Both the position numbers and the translations under genes were made by a program. From Calamus simplicifolius (lineage: Eukaryota > Streptophyta > Magnoliopsida > Arecales > Arecaceae), in contig UESW01004359.1 in assembly GCA_900491605.1 (NCBI GenBank), positions 265,447 through 329,446 on the forward strand: a stretch of 64,000 nucleotides of DNA. Direction: 5' to 3'. Numbering within the stretch: the stretch's first letter is position 1; the number at the start of each line of letters is the position of its first letter. Shown piece by piece: positions 54,947-64,000 of this stretch. Under the pieces are notes generated by a model that saw nothing but the letters and a program-made list of their open reading frames with translations, ran no database searches and had not been told where the DNA came from.

Positions 54947-56400
54947 ATGGCTAATCGTAAGAGAGCAACCATAGATGCTCCTGATTAGGCCATCTCTCAG
55001 AGGCCTGATCCCATAAATAATACGACACCTTCGTAGCCACCACCGATTGAGGCTTCTCCACTGTTAGTAGCTTCGGTCACCCAGGACCAGTTTGGCTCGC
55101 TGGTCCATCAAGTTCAGGCCCTGATACAATTGGTGCAAGGGCTCCATGGAGTTCCTTTTTTGACCGTATCCACTTAGTAGCTGCCCGATGGAACAGCCAC
55201 CTCAGTCCCATCGGCAACTCCTCCACCTAACCCACTTGAGGCCACAAGCTACCCACGATAACCAGGCCACAAGAAAGTAGTGGAGCCATCGCAGTAGAAG
55301 GGCAGGGATAGGAGTCGACCTCAATTCCATCGGGCCACAATTTTCTTGCATCACAATTCAACGCCGCGTCGCGGTCCCCCCATCCAGTCTCTCCAACTGT
55401 CCAAGATGGCGAGGTGCGACGATAACTCCAGAAGATGCGTCAGGAGTTAGACGCTATCAGAAAGGCGTCATATCCTCAGCGCAAGGTGGAGCAAGGTATA
55501 CCATTTATCGACAAGATCATAAAGGAGGTGGTCCCGACCCACATCAAGCTCCCTACCATTTAGCCGTACCATAAGACCATCAACCCCGACGATCACCTAA
55601 GCAGTTTTTGATCCATCATGATGTTCCATGGAGCCTCAGATACGATCATATAATGGGCCTTTCCCTCTACTCTTCGGGGGCCCGTCAGGATATGGTTCGG
55701 CACTTTGAAGCAAAATTTCATTGATTTCTTCGACGAACTGTGCTGCTTATTCACCAGCTAGTTCGTTAGCAATCGTTGCCACCGAAGGAGACCCGACTCC
55801 ATTTTCAAAGTCAAGCAGCAAGAGGGGAAGTTCTAGGGAAGCTTTCTTGGCCATTTTAACACAACCATGTTGGAAGTTGACCACTTCAACCATGAGGTGG
55901 CCATATCCATCTTAGCGGGTGGAGTGTCGAAGGAGAGAAACTTCTACTTAGCTATGGAGGTCAACTACCCCAAGAACCTCTCCAACATGATGGCCTTGGC
56001 GAATAAATATGCTAGGGTCAAAGAATCCAGAAGGTTGGCCCAAGCCGAACAGTCCGAAAAGAAGGAGAAGAAAAGCTCGAAAAAAAATTGACCCACTCAC
56101 CCTGCAAGCCCGCCTCGCCATCAAAAGGCTCCTCCACTAAGGGAGCGCACCAGAAGCTCAGCATGAAGGTTCAATCAGTTCACCCTGCTCACCATACCTC
56201 AGGCACAGATCATGATGGAGATTGAACGGCAACTCCCTCGACCAAAGCCCCTTCGAGAAAACATGGCTCGGAGGGACATGATGAAGCATTGCAGGTATCA
56301 CCATGATATGGCCATAATATCGAAGAATGCTGGCAACTATGGAATGAGATTGAACAACTCATCCACCGAAAAAGGCTAGAATGATTCAAAGGAGCCCCAG
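54947..56400 (+). pseudogene. gag of element C
   Basis: Starts MANRKRAT at 54947 with a stop after about 14 codons. Recognisable: MMFHGASDT near 55620, MLEVDHFNHEVAISILAGGV and NFYLAMEVNYPKNLSNMMAL at 55867-56000, then the knuckle region CRYHHD near 56294. Several stops and frame changes. Confidence 0.75.
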
Positions 56401-56414
56401 AGCCTGATAATAGA

Positions 56415-57000
56415 GTGGAGCGCCAACCTAAGCTTCAACAACAACCTCTACCTAAACCCCCGACTGTTGGCAATGTTAATATGATTGCAATGGTCAGATC
56501 CTCTCAGGGTCGGCCGAACAAGAGGGAAAATCCGCCCAAGAAGGTCCAGTCCCAAGGACTCACATCCTTGGATGAAGACCTCCAAAGGATACAGTATCTC
56601 CATGACGATGCACTTGTTGTATCCCTAAATATGAATAACTATGATGTACACCGGGTTCTAATTGATAGTGGAAGCTCAATTAATGTTTTCTATTTTGATG
56701 CCTTTGTGAGAATGAATTTGCGAATGAAGGATCTTCGGGATGTGGACTCTACTCTGATGGGGTTCATTGGCGACACCATCACATCCAAAAGAGTGATTAT
56801 GCTAGTGGTTCGGGCAAGCACCCGGCCTTGTATAATGACCACCCACATGGACTTTTTGGTGACCAAGCTTCGGTCACCATATAACGCCATCCTCAGTAGG
56901 CCTGGGCAGATGTTCCTCAGGGCTATGATATCCATACCTTATCTTGCCATGAAGTTTCCCACAAAATAGGGGGTGGGGACTATCCAAGGGAGCCAAGCCA
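56415..57000 (+). pseudogene. protease region of element C
   Basis: One open frame 56415-56969 with NNYDVHRVLIDSGSSINVFY (catalytic DSG intact) and LRSPYNAILSRPGQMFLRAM. TAG at 56967-56969 stands where A has Gln. Confidence 0.8.
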
Positions 57001-57289
57001 TCGCTTGGTACTGCTTCATCATCGACCTTCAGTCCAAAAGGCCCAAAGTCGATGGATTTGACGCTCGAAAAGATTTTATCGAGCAAAGGAAAAACCTATT
57101 GAGGAGCTTGAGGAAGTACCACTTGACGAGGCTTAACCTAATCGAACCATAAAGGTTGGGTCCCAGCTAGAAGGAAAGCCTCGCCAAGACCTGATTGACT
57201 TCCTTCGAAGGAATAATGCCTTCGCCTGTCAACTTCGGACATGTCGAAATTAGTCTGAAGATCCTTGTCAACCATCTCAACGTGGATGA

Positions 57290-58077
57290 GGCATTTTGAT
57301 CAGTTAAACAAAAGAGGAGGAGCTTCACCTTCGAGCATCAGAAGGTCATTGAAGAAGAGGTCAATAAACTCCTTAAGGCAAACTTCATCAAGAAGGTGAA
57401 CTACCCCAACTGGTTGAAGAATGTCGTCATGGTAAAGAAGTCGAATGGCAAATAAAAAATCTACATCAACTTCATAGACCTCAACAAGGCCTATCCGAAG
57501 GACAATTTTTCTTTATCGAGGATCGATCAACTCGTGGATGCTACCTCGGGTCATCAGATGCTGACTTTCATGGATGCTTACTCTGCTATAATCAGATCCG
57601 GATGGTGCCTTCATCACTAATAGGGATATTTACTGCTATCGAGTCATACCTTTTAGCTTAAAGAATGCTGAGGCAAACTATCAGAGGTTGGTCAACAAAG
57701 TCTTCAAAAACCAGATAGACCGAAATATAAAGGTTTATGTCGATGACATGCTGGTGAAAAGCAAGGAGGCATCACAGCACATTGACAATCTCACGGAAAG
57801 CTTCGCAACATTTATAAGGTATCATATGAAGCTGAACCCAACCAAGTGTGCCTTCGGTATTAATTCTAAAAAGTTTCTAGACTTTATGATCTCTCAACAG
57901 GGTATCGAGGTGAACCCCCAGAAGATTCATGCTCTGCAGAAGATGACACCCCCTAGGTCAGTCAAGAAGGTGCAATGCCTCATGGAAAGAATTGCAGCGC
58001 TCAATCATTTTGTTGCTCGATCTATTGAAAAGTGTCTTCCTTTCTTCAAGGCGCTTTGTTCAGCCGAGAATTTTTAG
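57290..58077 (+). pseudogene. reverse transcriptase of element C
   Basis: NYPNWLKNVVMVKKSNGK is followed by TAA, then INFIDLNKAYPKD and DATSGHQMLTFMDAYS. A deletion near 57595-57615 removes the EDEEKTAF part. From 57688 an open frame keeps VYVDDMLVKSKEASQHIDNL and FVARSIEKCLPFFKAL. Confidence 0.82.
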
Positions 58078-59100
58078 TGGACTCTGGACTGCCAAAAATC
58101 TTTTGAGAATCTGAAGAAGTACCTCGGCTCTATACCACTACTCAGTAGCCCGAAGCTCGAGGAGGTCTTATATTTGTATCTAGCAGTCTTGGATAATGCT
58201 ATCAAGTCAGTGTTGGTTTGGGAGAAGAATAAAATCCAAAAATCAGTCTACTACGTTAGCAAACTACTTCATGATGCCGAGACCAGGTATATGCAAATCG
58301 AGAAGATGATGCTGACATTAGTAACATTGCACGAAAGTTGTGTCCCTACTTTCGCACACATCGTAGCTGTTCTAATGGACCAACCAATTAAGGCAATCCT
58401 CCATCGCCCTGAAGTGTCTGAAAGGATGGCAAAGTGGGCCATGAAGCTAAGCAAGCATGACATCCACTATCAACCTCGCCCAGCGATCAAGGCTCAGGTT
58501 CTGGTGGACTTCCTTCTTGAGTGCATAATCCCAAAAGATGGGTCAACACCTGAGATGCCCGAGCAAGTGAAAACTGAAGCTCTATGGCTGCTCCATATAG
58601 ACTGATCCTCCAGCACAAATGGCTTCGGCACGGGTCTAGTCCTCACTAGCCCAGAGGGAGTAATGTTCGAGTATGGCATCCATTTTTCCTTTCTGGTCTC
58701 CAACAATGAGATTGAGTATGAAGCTTTTCTTGCTGGACTCCAAATTGTCTGCAATCTAAAAGTTAAAAAGTTAAATGTCTACACTGACTCTCAATTGGTC
58801 TTCGGTCATGTACGAGAAGAATTTGAAGCAAGAAAGCCAAACATGCATGGTTTGGTATCTATAGAAGGTACAAGATTTATCGCCTAACTTCTTTGAACTT
58901 GAGATCATTCAGGTTCCGAGAACTGACAATACTTGCACCGACCTTCTCTCCCGACTCGCCCTCATGAACTCCATGGACCTAGAGCGAAAGTTTCACCTAG
59001 AAGTCCTTGAGAAGTCTAGTATAGCAGATGCCGATCAAGTGATGCAAGTCAAGGCTGAACCATCTTGGATGGACCCAATCCTTGCTTACCTCAAAAATGG
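58078..59100 (+). pseudogene. RNase H modules of element C
   Basis: First module 58174-58605 (AETRYMQIEKMMLTLVTL, WAMKLSKHDIHYQPRPAIKA). Second begins ALWLLHID, then TGA at 58603-58605 replaces Gly or Arg of DGSS; then SNNEIEYEAFLAGLQIVCNL and VYTDSQLVFGHVREEFEARK. Frames shift after 58850. Confidence 0.78.
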
Positions 59101-60293
59101 AACCCTCCTGACGGACAGAAAGGAGACTTGAAAATTAAAGATGTAGGCATCACATTATGTCCTGCACGATGAACAGTTGCACAAGCGCTTCTTTTCCATG
59201 CCACTCCTCAAGTGTCTCCAACCATCGAAGGCCGATTATGCTTTGCGGGAAGTCCACGAAGGCATATGCGACAATCATTTGGGTGGCCGAGCCCTCTGTC
59301 GCAAGGTACTGCACCAAGGGTACTACTAGCCGATCATGCAAAAAGATTTGGACGACTTTGATCGAGCCTGCGATTCATACCAGCGCACTCCAACATTTAG
59401 AGGCTTCCTTCTGCGCATTTGACACTCGTCGCATTCGCCTGGCCCTTCGCTAAATGGGGCATGGTCATCCTCAGCCCATTTCCCCCTACTATCGGGCAGA
59501 GGAAGTTCTTGTTTGTGGTGATTGACTACTTCACCAAGTGGGTCAAGGCCAAAGCAATCACCCAGATAACCGAAGCCCAAGCCAAAGACTTCGTATGGAG
59601 GTCAATCATCTATCGGTTTGGTCTTCTACACACCATCATCACTGACAATGGCCAACAATTCAACAACCCAAAGTTTCAAGAATTTTGCTAGGAACATAGC
59701 ATCAATCATTGACTTACCTCGATTGATCACCCATAGACCAATGGTGAAGCGAAGGTCACAAACCAAACCCTGCTGCAATGGATCAAGGCTTGACTCCATA
59801 GGGTGCGAGGCAAATGGGCGAACAAACTTCATCACGTCCTATGGGCCTACCAGACCACGAAGAGAATCCCCATCGGCGAGATCCCATTCAAGTGGCCTTC
59901 GGCACTGAAGCTGTCATCTCAGGTGAAATAGGCCTACCATCACCAAGGGTTGAAGACTACTTAGAGGAGACAAATGATGAGCAACTCTGAGCCAACCTTG
60001 ACTTGATAGAAGAAGTCAAAGAAAAAGCTCAAGTTTGTATGGCCATGTACCAGCAGCCCATGGCCTACTACCACTCCTCTCGGGTCAAAGAAAGCTATTC
60101 CTCCTTGGCGACCTTGTACTTCGCAAAGCATTAGTTTCTAAGCCGATGGAGCAAGGAAAGTTGTTCCCAAACAGGAGGGTCCCTATAAAGTCACAGAGGT
60201 CATCAGACCCGACACTTACAAACTTCAAGACCTTGACAGAAGGGCTACTCCTCGAACATAGAACTCAGACAATCTCCGAGTGTATTATCGGTG
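59101..60293 (+). pseudogene. integrase of element C
   Basis: WPFAKWGMVILSPFPPTIGQ at 59440 has Val in place of the first catalytic Asp (MDIL in A and B). ITDNGQQFNNPKFQEF keeps the second. Later: HHVLWAYQTTKR-like and VLRKALVSKPMEQGKLFPN. Ends near VYYR-stop at 60293. Confidence 0.8.
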
Positions 60294-60467
60294 AAGCATA
60301 TCCAAACCGAGCCACTTTGCTCATTGTAATAAGGATTCACTCGTTAATCCAAATATCCCTTCTTCAATAATCATCTCCTCTAAATTGTGGATGAAAGGCA
60401 TGTCTCATCAAATCATTGACCCACAAGTCCAATCCTTCAGGCCTCGACAAGTCCGATCGGAGTTCTC

Positions 60468-60990
60468 GAACCTTGGCATGGCCGAGCTTTCTCCATACCT
60501 TGGCAGGGCCAAGAAAGAAATCCTCAGAGCCTCAGCAAGGCCGACCATAGTTCTCCGAACCTTAGCATAACTGAGCTTTCTCTGAACCTTGGCAAGGCCA
60601 AATAAAAAATCCTCTGGGTCTCGGCAAGGCCGACCAGAGTTCTTCAAACCTTGGCACAGCTGAGCTTTTTTTGTACCTTGGTAGGGCCAAGAAAAAAATC
60701 CTTCAAGTCTCAACAAGACCGTTCGAAGTTTTTCGAACCTCGGCATGGCCAAGCTTTCTCCGAACCTTGGCAGGGCTAAGAAAAAAGTCCTTCGGTTCTC
60801 AGCAAGGCTAATCAGAGTTCTTCGAACCTCGGCACTGCCGAGATTTCTCTATACCTTAGTAGGGCCAAGTAAAAAATCCTTCGGGCCTTGGCAAGGCCAA
60901 TCAGATTTCTTCGAACCTCGGCATGGCCGAGCTTTCTCCGAACCTTGGCAGGGCCAAGTAAAAAATCCTTCAAGCCTTGGCAACTTTAGC
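60468..60990. repeat. Palindromic tandem array of element C
   Basis: About 16 diverged units: CTTGGCAGGGCCAAG, CTCGGCATGGCCGAG, CTCGGCACTGCCGAG, with tails such as AAAAAATCCTTCGG. It joins directly to the coiled-coil part of the antisense gene at about 60975-60990. Confidence 0.9.
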
Positions 60991-61790
60991 ACGAAGTCTT
61001 GCTACTTCTATCCGGGCATTTTCGATCGATTTAGCAATCTGATCGAGTCTGTCTCGGGTCTTGACTAGCACCTTAGAAACTCTACTGGTTGGCGCCTCTC
61101 TCTCTCTCGAAGTTCAGTATTCTCCTTTAAGGCTCGGGCATAAGCCTTCAACACTAAAGCTAGGCTATTGCATGTCACCCTCAAAAAGATCGCATTCTGC
61201 AATAAAATCCAACAAATGAACTTCAGTCGGACAAGTTAAAAAGAGAAGAGATCATCGTGATTTTTGCTTACCCGGGAGGCATAGACTGTGATAGTCTTCG
61301 TAATATCAGAATTTCTGAGGTCAGGTAAGAACTCTATGTCCCTCGATAAGCCCGATCTTCCAAGCCCGATGGAGATGAGATCTTCTTCGTCAGGTTCCAT
61401 CGCAGAATGACCTTCGTCTTGCTCGAGGGCAGAACGAATTAAAGCAACCAATGCCTCTTCCTCGGCATCGAGAGGAGCTGAACTGGGAGCCTTAGTATGA
61501 TTAGCTTTTGCTGCTGAAATCCCTTCCTGACCCTCAGCTACTTGCTCAGCCTCCCTTGGCTCTTCAGGGAGAAGTTCTTCAACAGGAGACTCTTCCCATT
61601 CTTCATTGTTTTTTCAACCTCCCTTACCTCCATGAAGGGGGACTTCCTGATCAAGGGTTCTTCCCGGCCTCCAGTTTGTTCGGGAAAGGGTTCCCTGTCA
61701 TCCATGAGAGGGATTATCGACACCCCTATCTTGCAGGGACCATCGACAACAAACCTGTACACCTATGGTAATCAGATGAGGTTCTCCTAA
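60985..61790 (-). pseudogene. Part of the large antisense gene in element C
   Basis: An acidic exon 2 end (61790 to 61272) closes with TVYASR and donor CGG/GTAAGC; the 74-bp intron ends TTGCAG and exon 3 starts at 61196 (NAIFLRVTCNSLALVLKAYA), a coiled coil running to about 60985 (LVKTRDRLDQIAKSIENAR). Splice positions and phase 0 equal those of A and B. Exon 1 and the tail are missing. It shows that the antisense gene is older than the split of A/B from C. Confidence 0.7.
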
Positions 61791-64000
61791 CCTTTATGTA
61801 GGGCTCCATAAAGATCTAAGAAACTCTAATGGATTATCACAAGCGACAGACACTCAAAAATGCATTCTGATCAATTTTTTTGAACATCTACTCATATATA
61901 TATATATACATCACTCAAATTAATATTTTATATCATCCTGCTCAGATAATATTTTTGAAGGGAAAACTTGCTTTTCATATGCACAGGATCTCAAGGTGGA
62001 AAGAATGTAATTCAATTTTAATATTCACATTGAATATAAATTAAAGCATATTAGCAAATCTGAAATTTAAGAGTATGTAAAAATAAGTTTAAAACAATAC
62101 CTCTCGATGCGAAAGCTGTAGATGACGAACGTAGAAGATCCGATCTGCAAGGAGAAGTTCCTACTCATGCCTTGCAAGAGCCACATGCGCCGCTCCTCTA
62201 TATCACACGCACGCCAGGAAACCTTGAGACAGAGGATATGAAATCAGAAGGGATGAAGAACTCTTCTTCAAGAGAGGAGTCCCTCTCTGTTTAGACTTCT
62301 CTGATTTTTGGACTCTTCTTTCTCTGCTACTCTCTCTCTCGAAGTTGAGAAAAGTTTCTTAAATAAACTCATCGTAAAACAACCCAAAATAACCTTTTGA
62401 ATTTTTTTACGATACGATAATATCCGATCTTCGAAAGCGGATGGGTTACGGGCGTTCATGCGTTGTCAACGCATAAAGAAAATTTTATAAAATAAATTTA
62501 CGGATTTATATCATCTCAATGGTAAGATCGTAATTTAAACAAAGTTTCAAATTCATGATAAAATCGTAATTTATATAAAGTTTCAAATTTATGTTATCGG
62601 AATAATAAAATTGTAATTTACACGAAGTTTCAAATTCACGTCATCTCAATAGTAGAACCATAATTTAAACGAAATGGTAGAATTGTAATTTATATAAATG
62701 ACATAATCATAAATTTTTTGAAATTTTAAAGTCTCGTTGGCTGCTCGCAGCGATAATAAGAAAATATTTAAAACATTTATAAATACAAAAACAATCTAAT
62801 TAAATCCGTTTGAAGTCCAAATTGAAATCCGAAAGAACCCATGCGAAGATCTTGAACCATACTTCGCATTGGACTTTTTAATTTCCAATTTAAAGTAATT
62901 TATGATTTTAAAATTCATAAATAAACGATCAAAGGCTATAGTGGATATCCGATTCAAACTACTTTGAAACCAGATCTAAACCACTATATCGTCAAACCAA
63001 CCATTGGTCTATGGTTCAAGTCCTATCCCACAATGGGTCTGAATAAATCTCAAAAATTCACTTGAGTTATAAACAAACTCAAGTTCATCCCCAGAATAAG
63101 TACTACCGCTAATGCCTAGTGCTAACTAGACATTGCTAGTACAAACTCGGTATTACCCATATGACCAAGTCCCACTTAGATCATGGATAAAGCCTATCTC
63201 TAGGTCACCTGACTATGTGCGTGACTCCATAGGTTCGAATCTAAGTCGGTAGCAGAGGAACACTTCCTATACCAATCGATGTGACCATCTAGCAATGGTA
63301 CCTGACGTCCGAATAGACCGAATATATGCAAAGCAATATTCAGGAACCTAGGCTATGGTTACCGTGTAATTCATTCCCTTGTCCTAGTACTCAGGGCGAA
63401 TACAGAGTTAACTGCCAACTCCGAGTAAATCACCCAAGTATATTTCAATGCAATGAATCTTGTGACACCTCACAAAGATTACCTTGGCCAAGGTTTTGCT
63501 AAATTGAAACATAGTTCGAGCACTCTCTCTAACACTTAGAGTGGACAATCCCATCTTGACTCATCACTGACCCAATAAGTACTTGACTGCACCCAGCAAC
63601 CTTTCGTCATCAGATTAGAAATCCAGGTGGTTCAGTGCCTAAGTACAGTGAGTTGCTTATCAAGTCAACATGATAGTCTCATGTCAAAGGGACACTTATA
63701 CTCATTTCCTTTCTGTGAGTTGCTCCAGACAGTTGAGCACTCAACAGAGGTGAGTCACTGTTTAGTGAATGTACTGCTACACTCACCTGCATGTCATACC
63801 GGTGTTATACACTCCTTGGTTTAAGAGAACAAACCAACCCATATGGCACACAATGACCTACACTTGATTACGTCGTCGTCCTAGGTAACAACGTATCATT
63901 TGGCCGCAAACAGATTTAAGAGTTACTCAACAATTCCTCCATTGTCGAATACATGTAACTCTAAGGACTACAACATATTGGAATTCTACTGAAAGATGTA
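61791..64000. other. Unassigned repeat-like DNA at the right edge
   Basis: No coding frame of note. 61890-62110 is AT-rich with an (AT)n tract near 61898; 62260-62340 has GA/CT-rich sequence that on the minus strand looks like a transcript leader; 62800-64000 is of even composition with many short phrases and no motif I can name. It may be an LTR or untranslated part of another retroelement that continues past the window. Confidence 0.35.
62500..62720. repeat. Degenerate tandem repeat of about 45 to 55 bp
   Basis: Four to five units built on GTAATTTAAACAAAGTTTCAAATTCA(C/T)GTCATC-like phrases, with changes and small indels. Confidence 0.7.

Larger units (their letters stand above)
54096..61790 (+). 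mobile_element. Decayed Ty3/gypsy element C (Tat lineage), 3' end missing
   Basis: Begins with a 5' LTR (54096-54862) and the shared primer site; gag, protease, RT, two RNase H, integrase, palindromic array and part of the large antisense gene follow. Stops and indels are many, and the sequence is far from A and B. Homology to the antisense gene ends near 61790; no polypurine tract or 3' LTR follows before the window ends, so the element is truncated or interrupted there. Confidence 0.85.

Noticed and set aside
63225..63250. T-loop-like GGTTCGAATC
   Set aside because: No cloverleaf can be drawn around it.

Overview
The window is nuclear DNA from a flowering plant, probably a monocot (GC-rich intron-free coding sequence, Tat-lineage Ty3/gypsy elements of high GC). 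It is a nest of transposable elements around one recognisable host gene. I see no rRNA, tRNA, CRISPR or organelle block. Coordinates of elements come from matching long terminal repeats (LTRs), terminal inverted repeats (TIRs) and target-site duplications (TSDs) by eye.

Layout: (1) 1-13486, Ty3/gypsy element A, entering from the left and ending in its 3' LTR; its pol is split by a solo LTR of another family (3065-3671, TSD CTTCC). (2) 13487-14102, short spacer. (3) 14103-30773, element B, a complete 16.7 kb member of the same family with both LTRs and TSD GGTAG. (4) 30774-36466, gene space with one U-box/ARM E3 ubiquitin ligase gene on the minus strand (31817-33851). (5) 36477-37474, a small DNA transposon full of palindromes. 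(6) 37584-42015, element D, a 4.4 kb LTR element on the minus strand that has lost pol. (7) 42280-47962, Ty1/copia element E, minus strand. (8) 48363-52135, a Pack-MULE-like element with 480-bp TIRs and a 10-bp TSD that carries pieces of a G-type lectin receptor kinase gene and of a DUF295/KIB gene inside minisatellite arrays. (9) 52746-53675, a hAT-like element with an 8-bp TSD. (10) 54096-about 61790, an old decayed gypsy element C. (11) 61791-64000, unassigned repeat-like DNA.

The most notable material lies between the integrase domain and the 3' LTR of the gypsy elements. Copies A and B carry, antisense to pol, a large gene with the Transposase_28 (PF04195, putative gypsy type transposon) signature, an acidic middle and a coiled-coil tail; it has introns whose positions, phase and splice signals agree between A and B, and one of them also in C. 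A second, roughly 100-residue antisense ORF lies nearer to integrase. Around these ORFs stand 32-bp tandem arrays in which every unit carries a short palindrome, with paired changes in the two arms. All pol copies are disabled by stops and frameshifts, so the elements look non-autonomous now.
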